Assembly: GCF_022179185.1 (NCBI RefSeq)
Contig: NZ_BPQJ01000004.1
Coordinates: forward strand, 1-64,000
DNA length: 64,000 bases
Reading direction: 5' to 3'
Origin: Methylobacterium frigidaeris
Lineage (GTDB): Bacteria; Pseudomonadota; Alphaproteobacteria; Rhizobiales; Beijerinckiaceae
Each line of letters opens with the position of its first letter. The stretch's first letter is position 1. The notes under the pieces were generated by a model. That model had not been told where the DNA came from and searched no databases. It saw only the letters and a program-made list of their open reading frames with translations. Below are positions 34,353-44,448 of this stretch, piece after piece. The position numbers were made by a program, and so were the translations under genes.

Positions 34353-34860
34353 GGGGCGAGTTCACCGAAAACGATACCCGACACGGGCTGCGATCTCCGG
34401 CGCAGGGGCGGTCTTGAGTCGTCCGGGGCTTCGCTGCGCCGGCCCGCCGCACCACCGGCACACCGGCCGCCGGGGCCGGTATGTCGTCGTCGCGAGAGGT
34501 CGGCACGGCTCACGCCCGGCATCCAAGTGCTTGATGCGCCGTTAACGCCAACTCTCGAACTCGCTGGTAAATATCCGGTAAAATTTTCGGTCCGCGCACA
34601 GGGATCGCGCGCCCCGGGCGGCCCCCGTCGCCGGGGTGCCACGCCCCGGCGACGGCCCGGATCCGGGTCAGGCCGCCGGTCGGACCGGCGCCGGGAAGTG
34701 ACGCTCCTTCAAGGTCTTACATCCCGATCCGTGAGGCCGTTCACCGGGATCGAGAGCCGTCCCGGCGGGGGCGGGGCGCCCCGCGACGGGGCGAACCTGC
34801 GACGGCGCATATGGTTACCATCCGGGCCCCGCGGCGGCGGTCGCCCGGGTGATTCGCGAA
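34353..34860. other. murB-ftsQ intergenic region, position where ddl is often found
   Basis: No gene is supported, on either strand. It contains a 12-bp inverted repeat (34625-34655). In many alphaproteobacteria ddl lies between murB and ftsQ; nothing resembling an ATP-grasp ligase is seen here. Confidence 0.6.
34625..34655 (-). terminator. 12-bp perfect hairpin downstream of murB
   Basis: CCGTCGCCGGGG, 7-base loop, CCCCGGCGACGG, about 205 bp beyond the murB stop. No T-run. It could end the upstream transcript before ftsQ. Confidence 0.5.
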
Positions 34861-35778
34861 TCAGCGCGTGGCGACGCCGATGCGCTTGATCTCCCAGTGC
34901 AGATCGATGCCGGAGGTCTCGCGGACCCGCGCCCGCACCTCCTCGCCCAGGCCCTCGATGTCCGCGGCGGTGGCGCCGCCGCGGTTGATCAGGAAGTTGC
35001 AGTGCATCTCCGAGACCTGGGCGCCGCCGCGGGTCAGCCCGCGGCAGCCGGCGGCATCGACGAGCTGCCAGGCCTTGCCCCCGTCCGGGTTCTTGAAGGT
35101 CGAGCCGCCGGTGCGCTCGCGGATCGGCTGCGCCGCCTCCCGCGCCGCGGTGACCCGGTCCATCTCGGCCTCGATCGCCGCGCGGTCGCCGGGCCGTCCG
35201 CGGTAGGTCGCCTGGGTGAAGATCAGGTCGGCCGGCGCCGAGCAGTGGCGATAGGCGAAACCCATGTCAGCATGGGACAGGACGTGCAGGGCGCCGGAGC
35301 GGTCGATGGCCCGGGCCTCGACCAGCACGTCGGTGGTCTCGCCGCCATGCGCGCCGGCATTCATCCTGAGCGCCCCGCCGACCGAGCCCGGGATGCCGCG
35401 GTAGAAGGCGAGGCCGTCGAGGCCGGCCTCCGCCGCGGCGCGGGCGAGCTTCATGTCGGGCACGGCGGTGCCGGCCCGGATCGTCTCGCCCTCGATCGTG
35501 ACCGACCCGAAGGCCTTGCCGCCGAGGCGGATGACGAGCCCCGGCACGCCGCCGTCGCGCACGATCAGGTTCGAGCCGAGCCCGATCACCGTCACGGGCA
35601 CCTCGGGCGGCAGGGCCGAGAGAGCGGCGGCGAGGTCCTCCTCGTCGGCCGGCGTGAACAGCACGTCGGCCGGCCCCCCGACCCGGAACCAGGTCAGGTC
35701 GGCCAGCGGATGGTCGGGCAGGAGGCGGCCGCGCAAGGCGGCGGGTTCCAGGGCGGCGAGGATGGCGGCGGAGGTCAT
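34861..35778 (-). CDS. murB: UDP-N-acetylenolpyruvoylglucosamine reductase MurB
   Basis: This 305-residue FAD enzyme reduces UDP-GlcNAc-enolpyruvate to UDP-MurNAc. The FAD-binding domain shows [30 protein letters not shown] and the [19 protein letters not shown] region. [15 protein letters not shown] is the conserved MurB motif, and [13 protein letters not shown] holds the catalytic Ser. The length is typical of type I MurB. It lies downstream of murC, but a plus-strand toxin-antitoxin pair separates them. Confidence 0.96.
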   Translation of the reverse strand: MTSAAILAALEPAALRGRLLPDHPLADLTWFRVGGPADVLFTPADEEDLAAALSALPPEVPVTVIGLGSNLIVRDGGVPGLVIRLGGKAFGSVTIEGETIRAGTAVPDMKLARAAAEAGLDGLAFYRGIPGSVGGALRMNAGAHGGETTDVLVEARAIDRSGALHVLSHADMGFAYRHCSAPADLIFTQATYRGRPGDRAAIEAEMDRVTAAREAAQPIRERTGGSTFKNPDGGKAWQLVDAAGCRGLTRGGAQVSEMHCNFLINRGGATAADIEGLGEEVRARVRETSGIDLHWEIKRIGVATR

Positions 35779-35852
35779 GGTGCGGTTCCGGCTCGACGCG
35801 CGGGGGCGGAGCGCTCTAGAGTTGACGCAAGGGCATTCGGAGGCCGGCGCGG

Positions 35853-36107
35853 TTGGCCAGGACGGTCGTCTACACGCGAAAGGCGGCGCGGGCCCTCGCC
35901 CGGATGCCGGCCGATGCCGAGGCGCTGATCCGGGCGAAACTCGACCAGGTCGCCCGGGACCCCGCGTCGCTCGCCAACAACATCCGGGCGATGAGGGGCG
36001 TGCCGGGCTACCGGCTGCGGGTTGGGGATTGGCGCGCCCTCTTCACGAGCGAGGACGCAACGATCATTGTGCACGATGTCGAGCCGCGCGGGTCGGTCTA
36101 CGAGTAG
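35853..36107 (+). CDS. RelE/ParE-superfamily toxin, upstream member of a toxin-antitoxin pair
   Basis: The 84-residue protein starts with a TTG at 35853 that has a GGAGG nine bases upstream; no suitable ATG is present. It has the RelE fold pattern: a basic helical N-terminal half ([20 protein letters not shown]), the [21 protein letters not shown] core and the [14 protein letters not shown] end. RelE-type toxins cleave ribosome-bound mRNA; ParE-type toxins act on gyrase, and the sequence alone does not decide. It is transcribed opposite to murB/murC. The antitoxin gene begins 10 bp after its stop. Confidence 0.85.
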   Translation: MARTVVYTRKAARALARMPADAEALIRAKLDQVARDPASLANNIRAMRGVPGYRLRVGDWRALFTSEDATIIVHDVEPRGSVYE

Positions 36108-36117
36108 GGGACAGGGC

Positions 36118-36501
36118 ATGACCATCGTCCGCACCAGGACGCCCGCCGGCGAGGCGATCGTGATCCTGCCGGAGGCGGAGTTCGAGCGGCTGCGCGACCT
36201 CGCCGAGGAGGCCACGGATGCCCGGACCCTCGCCGCCGCCCTCGCGCGCCTGCAGGGCGGCGAGGAGGAGCTTTTGAGCGGGGGCGACCTCGATGCCTTG
36301 CGGGCCGCGCCGACCCCCCTCGCTTTCTGGCGCGGCAAGCGGGGCTTGAGCGCGGCGGATCTCGCCCGGCAGGCGGGCGTGCCGGAGGAGCGCTTCAGCG
36401 CAGTCGAGCGCGGCGAGAGCATCGGCGACGTCCAGCTCTACCGGCAGGTCGCCCGGGCGCTCGGGATCGAGATCGAGGATCTCGTCCCGGACGCGTCGTG
36501 A
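36118..36501 (+). CDS. Helix-turn-helix antitoxin of the RelE/ParE-type pair
   Basis: The 127-residue protein has an N-terminal half (VILPEAEFERLRDLAEEATD) resembling Phd/RelB-type helical antitoxins. The C-terminal Xre-type HTH (FWRGKRGLSAADLARQAGVP, then RFSAVERGESIGDVQ) is the DNA-binding part. It is 10 bp downstream of the toxin, so the order is toxin then antitoxin, as in HigBA-like systems. It likely autoregulates the pair. It ends 10 bp before the murC stop on the opposite strand. Confidence 0.83.
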   Translation: MTIVRTRTPAGEAIVILPEAEFERLRDLAEEATDARTLAAALARLQGGEEELLSGGDLDALRAAPTPLAFWRGKRGLSAADLARQAGVPEERFSAVERGESIGDVQLYRQVARALGIEIEDLVPDAS

Positions 36502-36511
36502 GGGCGGCGGC

Positions 36512-37927
<1,416 letters not shown>

Positions 37928-37961
37928 GGAGTCGGGGTCCTTACGATCTTCTTGTTCGATG

Positions 37962-38011
37962 GGCGGCCGCTAGCGGGCCGACATTGTTTGTTGGCGGCCG
38001 CTAGCGGGCCG
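37962..38011. repeat. 19-bp direct repeat, duplicated 3' end of murG
   Basis: GGCGGCCGCTAGCGGGCCG occurs at 37962-37980 and again at 37993-38011. The second copy spans the murG stop codon, so the first is a duplicated scrap of the murG end lying in the murG-murC gap. Confidence 0.7.
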
Positions 38012-39116
38012 CTTGGGCGGTCTCAACCACCAAGGCGGCGAGGCGCTCGGCGGCATCGGGCAGGCCGGCCCCCTTGGCGGCGGCCGCCGCCGCGGCGAGC
38101 CGGTCGGGATCGCCGAGCAGCGCGCCGAGATCGGCGGCCAGCCGCTCAGGGGTGAAGTCCGTTTGTGGTCTGGGAAAGGCGGCGCCGATTCGCCCCAGCA
38201 CCGCGGCGTTCGCCGCCTGGTCCTGGTCGAGGGCGCCGGGCAGCGGCACCAGGATGGCCGGGCGGCCGATCACCGCCAGCTCCGCCACCGTCGAGGCGCC
38301 CGAGCGCGCCACGACGAGGTGGGACGCGGCCATCTTGGCCGGCAGGTCCTTGAAGAACGGCGCCGCCGTGAAGGCGGCGAGCCCCGCGCCCTCGTAGAGC
38401 GTCTGCACCCGGGCCAGATCCTCGGCCCTGGCCTGCTGGATCACCGTGAGGCGGGCGCGCAAGTCGGCGGGCAGGCGCACGACGGCATCGGGCACCACGT
38501 CGCTCATCACACGGGCGCCCTGGCTGCCGCCGAAGGCGAGGAGCTGGAGCGGGGCATCGGGGCCCACGCCCGGATAGGGCATCTCGGCCGCCGCCAGCAC
38601 CGCCGGGCGGACCGGATTGCCGGTATGGACGCGGCGGGCCGTCGCCTTGACGGGCACGCCGCGCACCTCGGGAAAGCCCGTGGCGATCACGGTGGCGCCG
38701 CGGGCGAGGAAGCCGTTGGCCCGGCCCATGACGGCGTTCTGCTCGTGCAGCAGGGTCGGCACCCGCAGCATCTGGGCGGCGAGCAGCGGCGGCACGGTCG
38801 GATAGCCGCCGAAGCCGACCACCACCGCCGGGTTGAGGCGGCGCACCTCGCGGAGCGCCGCCGCGAAGCCGCGCCCGAGGGTCGCGAGGGCAGTGACGCG
38901 CCGCAAGGGCGAGCGCCCGCTCGACGGCGTGGCGGAGGGGACCGCCACGATCTCCGAGGCCGGGAACTCGCCCGAGAGCGCCGCGACCCGGCTGTCGGTG
39001 GCGAGCACCACCCGGATGCCGCGCTCGCGCAGGCGCAACGCCAGGGCCTCGGCCGGGAACAGGTGGCCGCCGGTGCCGCCGGCGGCGAGCAGGACGAGGG
39101 GCTGGGCGACGGTCAT
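38001..39116 (-). CDS. murG: UDP-N-acetylglucosamine-N-acetylmuramyl-(pentapeptide) pyrophosphoryl-undecaprenol GlcNAc transferase MurG
   Basis: This 371-residue enzyme makes lipid II at the inner face of the membrane. It has the N-terminal glycine loop GGTGGH (13-18) and the second-loop region VVGFGGYPTVPPLLAAQ. HEQNAVMGRANGFLA follows, and the C-terminal UDP-GlcNAc-binding motifs are LLAFGGSQGARVMSD and VVARSGASTVAELAVIGRP. The length is normal. It sits between ftsW and murC in the canonical order. Confidence 0.97.
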   Translation of the reverse strand: MTVAQPLVLLAAGGTGGHLFPAEALALRLRERGIRVVLATDSRVAALSGEFPASEIVAVPSATPSSGRSPLRRVTALATLGRGFAAALREVRRLNPAVVVGFGGYPTVPPLLAAQMLRVPTLLHEQNAVMGRANGFLARGATVIATGFPEVRGVPVKATARRVHTGNPVRPAVLAAAEMPYPGVGPDAPLQLLAFGGSQGARVMSDVVPDAVVRLPADLRARLTVIQQARAEDLARVQTLYEGAGLAAFTAAPFFKDLPAKMAASHLVVARSGASTVAELAVIGRPAILVPLPGALDQDQAANAAVLGRIGAAFPRPQTDFTPERLAADLGALLGDPDRLAAAAAAAKGAGLPDAAERLAALVVETAQAAR

Positions 39117-39223
39117 CGGGCGGCCGGTTTGCGGGGGCTGAGCATGCGGTCTCCGGTCAAGGATCGGCGTCGAGGGGCCCCATGTGTCACGGTGGGACCC
39201 CGCGGTCACCCCCTCGGGCGTTT

Positions 39224-40360
39224 TCAGTGCGCCGAGCCCTCGTCGCGGTTGAGGAGCGTCGTGCGCGGCCGGCGCCGCGTGAGGGCGACGAGGAAGCCCA
39301 TCCCGAGGGCGAGCGAGATCAGCGACGAGCCACCGTAGGAGATGAACGGCAGGGTCATGCCCTTGGCGGGCATCATCCGGGTGTTCACCGCCATGTTGAT
39401 GCAGGCCTGGAGGCCGAAGAGTGCGGTGAGGCCGGTGATGGCCAGGCGGCAGAAGATGTCGTCGCTGCGCCGCGCCAGCATCAGGCCGCGCATCACGATG
39501 AAGGCGAACAGGAGCACGATGCCGATGCAGACGATAACGCCGAATTCCTCGCCCGCCACCGAGAAGATGAAGTCGGTATGGGCGTCCGGCAGGTGGCGCT
39601 TGGCGACGCCCTCGCCCGGGCCTGTGCCGAACCAGCCGCCGGAATTGAACGATTCCTGCGACCAGAAGGTCTGGAAGTTGTCGCCCGATTCCTTGTCCAT
39701 GAAGCGGGTGATGCGGGCCCGCACGTGCGGCAGGAACTCGTAGGCCGCCGCGACGCCGATCAGGCCGAGCCCGCCGAGGCCGCCGACCCAGAGCCAGTGC
39801 AGCCCGGCCACGAACACCATGCAGCACCACACCATGGTGACCAGCATGGTCTGGCCGAAATCCGGTTGCAGGATGAGGGGCACGATGGTCATCGGCAGGA
39901 GCAGCACCGCGAGCGTGCCGCCCGGCATGTCGCGCCGGCGCGCGCCCTCCGCGAAGGCCCAGGCGGCCAGGATCACGAAGGCGGGCTTGACGAACTCGGA
40001 GGGCTGGACGCCGATCGGGCCGAACTGGATCCAGCGATGCGCGCCCTTGATCTCGGGCCCGTACTTGGTGGCCGCGATGCACAAAGCGATGCCGAGCCCG
40101 TAGGTGACGAGCGCCATGCGCCGGATGTGGCGCAGGGACAGGAACGACACCGCCAGGATCAGGGCGATCGTCGGCAGCAGGTACATCACCTGCCGGTTGA
40201 GGAAGTGGAAGGTCGGCAGGCCGAGGCGCTCGGCCACCGGCGGGCCACCGGCCATCAGGAAGACCAGGCCGGCCGTCATCAGCACGCCGAGGCCGGCGAG
40301 CAGTGCCCGGTCGACGGTCCACCACCAGTCGCCGAGATGCGAGCGTTCCGCGCGGGACAT
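39224..40360 (-). CDS. ftsW: Lipid II polymerase / cell division protein FtsW
   Basis: The product is 378 residues with about ten membrane helices, of the SEDS family. It has the conserved SEDS stretch GAHRWIQFGPIGVQPSEFVK and the later GEEFGVI region. The C-terminal motif PAKGMTLPFISYGGSSLISLALG is diagnostic. It polymerises septal glycan with its partner FtsI, which is not in this window. The start at 40360 gives MSRAERSHLGDWWWTVDRALLAG, a normal N terminus; an ATG at 40363 is immediately adjacent. It is the first gene of the minus-strand cluster in this window. Confidence 0.96.
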   Translation of the reverse strand: MSRAERSHLGDWWWTVDRALLAGLGVLMTAGLVFLMAGGPPVAERLGLPTFHFLNRQVMYLLPTIALILAVSFLSLRHIRRMALVTYGLGIALCIAATKYGPEIKGAHRWIQFGPIGVQPSEFVKPAFVILAAWAFAEGARRRDMPGGTLAVLLLPMTIVPLILQPDFGQTMLVTMVWCCMVFVAGLHWLWVGGLGGLGLIGVAAAYEFLPHVRARITRFMDKESGDNFQTFWSQESFNSGGWFGTGPGEGVAKRHLPDAHTDFIFSVAGEEFGVIVCIGIVLLFAFIVMRGLMLARRSDDIFCRLAITGLTALFGLQACINMAVNTRMMPAKGMTLPFISYGGSSLISLALGMGFLVALTRRRPRTTLLNRDEGSAH

Positions 40361-40516
40361 CATGGCTTGCAGGGCCCCTCGTTCACCATGCGCGACCATC
40401 GGACGGAATGGTAAACCGAGTGTTGCCGCGCCGCCGCAGCGAAGCGGATCGTCGTGGCGCAGCCGCGGTGTCCTCGATTGGCCCTGGCAGGTCAGCCTTG
40501 CTTCGTCAGCGCCTGG

Positions 40517-40759
40517 TCAGCCTTGGAACATGCCGTGCGGCGCCAGCTCGAAATGCCGGGCGTACTCCTCCTCCAGGGTCTCCCAGGGCATCAGCATCAC
40601 CCCGTGCAGCGGTGCCGCGCCGGCCGTGAGGGCACCGAAGCGCTGCAGGATCAGGGCGAGCTCGTAGGCCGTGATGTCGGGCTGAGGGGTGAACTTGTAG
40701 AAGTGGGTCTCGTTGTCGACCGGATCGGCACCCATGCTCTTCAGCAGCGAGTCGAACAT
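40517..40759 (-). CDS. Small hypothetical protein (80 aa)
   Basis: The ATG at 40759 opens an 80-residue frame. The sequence is well-composed, with aromatic and charged residues (FDSLLKSMGADPVDNETHFY, then ALILQRFGALTAGAAPLHGV) and no membrane helix. It reads like a genuine small soluble protein. I do not recognise the family. It is upstream of ftsW on the same strand, separated by 156 bp. Confidence 0.55.
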   Translation of the reverse strand: MFDSLLKSMGADPVDNETHFYKFTPQPDITAYELALILQRFGALTAGAAPLHGVMLMPWETLEEEYARHFELAPHGMFQG

Positions 40760-41181
40760 GACGGAGGTCCCCCGTACCGGCGCGACGCGCCTCGCGCCGA
40801 ACCGAAGGCTAGGCCGGATGGCGGCCTGCGGCAAATGAACTTGATGGGAGTGGACCGCTCTTGACCACGGGCCACACGGCACACGTTCGATACGCTCTAC
40901 CGCATGAGAGGCATCGCGGTGGTGACATCCGTGACGAAGGGGTCCCGTAGCTCTCAGAGCCGTGCGCGAGAGGATGTCGCTGTTATCCGGCGCAGTGATC
41001 ATTTCTTCAAAAATACAATCCTCGGCAATCTCATCGAAGGCGCCACCTCCACGCCCAGCGAATCCTTTGACACGCGCTCTCCTTAGGCCGATATGTGAAT
41101 TCGAGTGGCATGAGGAGCAGGCCGGCTTCACGGACGACTTTGTCGACAGCGGACGGCGGTTCAGTCTGATATTTCCTATTG
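40760..41181. other. Region without a supported gene, becoming AT-rich to the right
   Basis: No convincing coding sequence on either strand. GC content falls after about 40950 toward the AT-rich gene at 41182-41616. No transposase motif could be recognised. Confidence 0.5.
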
Positions 41182-41616
41182 TTATGCCTTGATGCGGGTT
41201 GGCAGCTCAGGCAAACTCTCTTTTGTCAGAGATGGGTTATGTCCGAGAGCTCCTGCCAAGTATCCTTTTCTACCAGCCCCAGATGTCTGCTCCCAAATCA
41301 TGATGTGTTCACCGGCAATGGTATTAACTTCATATTCAATATCTCTTAATCTTTTTGATAATTTTACCATTTGTGTGATATTAACTTTTGTATATATTAT
41401 AACACCGCACGCAATCAATACAAAGGCTAGTATTGTTCTCATATCGAATGATTGCTGCAGAAGCCAAGTTAACAAGGCAATGATAGCCGCACCGATCTGG
41501 AAACCATAACCGGTGCGGCTCAAAAGCTCGGATCTCAGGGATGAATATTCCGATAGAAGAATAGATAATTTTTCTTTGCTTGTAATTTCATTCATAGGGC
41601 TGAGCACCTGCATCAT
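41182..41616 (-). CDS. AT-rich orphan membrane protein with two helices
   Basis: The frame of up to 144 residues (or 137 from the ATG at 41595) has an N-terminal helix (SILLSEYSSLRSELLSRTGY) leading into two membrane helices (FQIGAAIIALLTWLL and TILAFVLIACGVIIYTKV). A charged helical segment follows (QMVKLSKRLRDIEYEVNTIA), then a polar tail. This resembles widespread small membrane proteins of unknown function, and superficially SLATT-type effectors. Codon and base composition is far lower in GC than the neighbourhood, suggesting recent acquisition. No partner gene is adjacent. Confidence 0.6.
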   Translation of the reverse strand: MMQVLSPMNEITSKEKLSILLSEYSSLRSELLSRTGYGFQIGAAIIALLTWLLQQSFDMRTILAFVLIACGVIIYTKVNITQMVKLSKRLRDIEYEVNTIAGEHIMIWEQTSGAGRKGYLAGALGHNPSLTKESLPELPTRIKA

Positions 41617-41896
41617 TTAGCAAATGATATCAGTCACTTGGCTTGTTATAACTAACGCACTGTCCAGGATTTCCGCCTGCCAAACTCTGGCATACCACGT
41701 ACAATCACAAGCACCAAGATTTTGTTACGCGGCCGGGACTTCAAACGGGTCCGCTAACCCAACGAAATCCGGCAACCCCTGCGCACACCGAACCGGAACA
41801 GGTAGAAGCCAGCGCTAAACCAGCACTGTGCATACCGCGGGAACTGCGATTGGCGCTTGATCACACTCCGAGGCGATTTGCTTCGACACGGAGCGC

Positions 41897-42535
41897 TCAA
41901 TCCTCGTGCGGCCCGCTCCAGCCCGGCAGGTACAAAGCCGCCTTGGAGCGGGCGAGCGCAAGGGCCTCCTCCATCGCGTCGGAGAAATCCTGCTTCACGT
42001 CCTTGCGCTTGATGTGCCGGCGCAGGAAGTCGGCCCACAGGAACTCGCTGAACGGCGTCGTGTCCTTGGCGAAACCTCCGGCACGGCGCAACTCGCCGGC
42101 GAGGCTGCGGAAGGGGTCGTCGGCCAGGTCCTCGATGCGCTTGGGCAGGTCGCCGACATCCCGGCGCACGCCGTCCGCATCGTAGGGGTGGACCCAGGCG
42201 CGGTGGTCGGCCACGACCCAGAACGCATCCTTGTCGAGGTGGTGCAGGTCGGCCACCACGGTGGTGAACACCCTCGCAACCCCCTCCTCCTGCAGCGCGC
42301 GGGCGAGGTGGTGGTGATCGATGACGTAGCGGCGCTTCTTCGGCCCGAGCAGGACCGGGATCATGTGCGAGCCGAGGAACGTCTCACGGTCCTTGTCGTC
42401 GATCTCGCGCCAGCGCCGGCGCTTGGCCTCCACCTCCCGGTAGCCGACCGTCATCTGGGTCGGGCGCAGCTCGGCGATCGGCGTGCTGTGAAGAATCGGG
42501 TCGCGGACGGAGGTGCGGGTCATCAGGCGGATCAT
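41897..42535 (-). CDS. ParB-like nuclease-family protein (ParBc_2 type)
   Basis: This 212-residue protein begins with IAELRPTQMTVGYREVEAKR, the usual start of ParB-like catalytic/CTPase-fold proteins of the ParBc_2 family. The motif IPVLLGPKKRRYVIDHHHLA (His-rich) follows, then VARVFTTVVADL and a C-terminal helical region (FSEFLWADFLRRHI). It is not the chromosome-partition ParB, because it lacks the HTH and dimer domains. The biochemical role is unknown. Starts at 42535 or 42523 are both possible. Confidence 0.8.
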   Translation of the reverse strand: MIRLMTRTSVRDPILHSTPIAELRPTQMTVGYREVEAKRRRWREIDDKDRETFLGSHMIPVLLGPKKRRYVIDHHHLARALQEEGVARVFTTVVADLHHLDKDAFWVVADHRAWVHPYDADGVRRDVGDLPKRIEDLADDPFRSLAGELRRAGGFAKDTTPFSEFLWADFLRRHIKRKDVKQDFSDAMEEALALARSKAALYLPGWSGPHED

Positions 42536-43064
42536 CGGGTCGTGTTGCGCGCAGGCCTTCCGCGCCGGGATGTGAAGACTTGGTCACACCCTCCCCAAGG
42601 TCAAGGCACCGGGCCGATGCCTCACGATCTAACAAACCCGCCCGACATCGTCCGAACGGATTAATCCACACCGCTGAACATATCGTTACAAATCCTCCAA
42701 ACCACTCGCATTCATGAACTTTTCCGCGCCCATCACTCGCCCTCGCGGGATCCGGAGCTATGCCCCCGCCGCGGATCGAGGCGTTCCCGGCCAACCTTGA
42801 CTTGGCTTGGGTTTGCTCGCCAAGAGACGATCTCGGGGTGTCTTCCGCAAGGTGCGGCGCCCCGGCCCGGATTCTGCTTCGTCGTCCGTCCCTGTCATGG
42901 ATCTGACGCTGGGACAGGGCAGGCCACCCGGCAGTTCCCGGACTCGAGGCACGGACAGGGGCCGGTCGGCCGGCCCGGGACCGCTCGGACGCCACCCTGT
43001 CGCAGGGCCGGTCGCCAGGAGATCCCGGGCCGGCCGCACCGCCCCGGCGAATGGTCGGCGCGCG
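42536..43064. other. Intergenic region upstream of the RND efflux operon
   Basis: No gene is supported. Composition is mixed near 42650-42720 and GC-rich after. The promoter of the efflux operon is probably here, but I cannot identify elements; no recognisable metal-responsive regulator gene is adjacent. Confidence 0.5.
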
Positions 43065-44378
43065 ATGGACACCAACACCCCTCTGACCAAGGAGCTTCTG
43101 ACCTCCCGGGCACCGGCGCGGCGGCGGCGCGGCCTCGCCTGGGCCGTCACGATCCTGCTCCTCGCGGGGGCCGGCCTGGCGATCGGGTTCGTGCCCGCCC
43201 TCGCGCCCGTGCGCGAGCGCCTGGAAGAGCTTCTGGCGCAGCGTCAGGGGGTCGAGGGCCAGGCGCCGGAGGCCGGCGAGACCGTGGCGGCGCCGGTCTT
43301 CCGGCCGAGCAAGCAGCAGCGCGCGAGCTTCGGCATCGAGACCGTGCAGGCCCGGGACTTCCGGCCCGAGGGCTTCGCGGAGGGACGGATCGGCGTCAAC
43401 GAGGACGACAACGTCCCGGTCTACACACCCTATGCGGGTCGGGTGACCAAGGTGATGGTCCGCGCCGGCGACCGGGTAAAGGCCAACCAGGTGCTGTTCA
43501 CCCTGGAGGCTGCCGACATGGTCTCGGCCCTCAACGACTTCCAGGCGGCGACGAACGCGCTCGCCAAGAACTCGGCCCTGCTCAAGCTCAACCAGACCGT
43601 GGCGGCCCGGCTGCAGGAGCTGTTCCAGGCCAAGGCCGTGGCCCTGAAGGACTGGCAGCAGGCCCAGAACGACGTGATCGCCGCCCAGAGCGACCAGCGC
43701 TCGGCGGAGGCCGCGCTCCAGGCGGTGCGCAACCGCCTGCGCCTCCTCGGCAAGTCGGATGCCGAGATCGACGCCTTCGCGCGTAGCGGCGCGATGAGCC
43801 CCGAGACCGAGATCCGCGCGCCGATCACCGGCACCATCGTGCAGCGCAAGGTGGGCCTCGGCCAGTACCTCGCCTCCGGCAGCGACCCGGCCTTCGTCAT
43901 CGGAGACCTCTCGACGGTGTGGCTCGTCGCCAACGTGCGCGAGACCGAGGTGCCGCGGATCAAGCTCGGCCAGGAGCTCGAGGCCAGCGTGATCGGCTTC
44001 CCCGGCCGGGTGTTCACGGCACGCATCAACTACATGGCGGCTGCCCTCGACCCAGCGACGCGCCGCCTGCCGGTACGGGCCGAGATCGACAATGCCGAGG
44101 GCCTGCTCAGGCCCGAGATGTTCGCGACCTTCACGATCCTGACCGGCCGCGACGAGAGCGCCCCGGCGATCCCGGCTTCCGCGATCGTCTACGAGGGCGC
44201 CCGCGCCCGGGTCTGGGTCGAGCGGCCGGACGGCGCCATCGCGTCGCGCAACGTGATCCTCGGCCTCTCCGGCGGCGGCCTCGTCCAGGTCGTGGACGGG
44301 CTCAAGGTCGGCGAGCGCGTGGTGACCCGCGGCAGCCTGTTCATCGACCGCGCCGCCTCCGGCGACAAGGCTTCCTGA
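43065..44378 (+). CDS. Efflux RND transporter periplasmic adaptor (HlyD/CusB/CzcB type)
   Basis: This 437-residue membrane-fusion protein has an N-terminal anchor helix (LAWAVTILLLAGAGLAIGF). A lipoyl-like hairpin is split around the coiled coil (VYTPYAGRVTKVMVRAGDRV and APITGTIVQRKVGLGQYL). A beta-barrel (VWLVANVRETEVPRIKLGQE) and membrane-proximal domain follow. It bridges the inner-membrane pump (next gene) and the outer-membrane channel (third gene). The ATG at 43065 gives a normal N terminus; upstream in-frame sequence is Arg/Pro-rich and unlikely. There are no His/Met-rich metal-chaperone segments. Confidence 0.9.
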   Translation: MDTNTPLTKELLTSRAPARRRRGLAWAVTILLLAGAGLAIGFVPALAPVRERLEELLAQRQGVEGQAPEAGETVAAPVFRPSKQQRASFGIETVQARDFRPEGFAEGRIGVNEDDNVPVYTPYAGRVTKVMVRAGDRVKANQVLFTLEAADMVSALNDFQAATNALAKNSALLKLNQTVAARLQELFQAKAVALKDWQQAQNDVIAAQSDQRSAEAALQAVRNRLRLLGKSDAEIDAFARSGAMSPETEIRAPITGTIVQRKVGLGQYLASGSDPAFVIGDLSTVWLVANVRETEVPRIKLGQELEASVIGFPGRVFTARINYMAAALDPATRRLPVRAEIDNAEGLLRPEMFATFTILTGRDESAPAIPASAIVYEGARARVWVERPDGAIASRNVILGLSGGGLVQVVDGLKVGERVVTRGSLFIDRAASGDKAS

Positions 44379-44448
44379 TTTCCGGCCTCCCGAATCCCGG
44401 CTTGCTGAAGCCCGGCCTCCTGATTCCAAACCCCGCGAGAGGGGCACC
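44379..44448 (+). repeat. Imperfect short tandem repeats at the adaptor-pump junction
   Basis: Repeated units resembling CCGGCCTCCTGATTCC occur between the adaptor stop and the pump ATG. They are imperfect and in a non-coding 70-bp linker; a regulatory role is unknown. Confidence 0.35.

Noticed and set aside
38001..40325. Apparent FtsW-MurG fusion reading
   Set aside because: The frame of murG is open upstream through ftsW in a different reading frame; each gene has its own start and family-typical N terminus, so it is not a fusion.
40950..41190. Possible transposase fragment next to the AT-rich gene
   Set aside because: I looked for DDE or IS-type motifs and terminal inverted repeats and could not find any on either strand.
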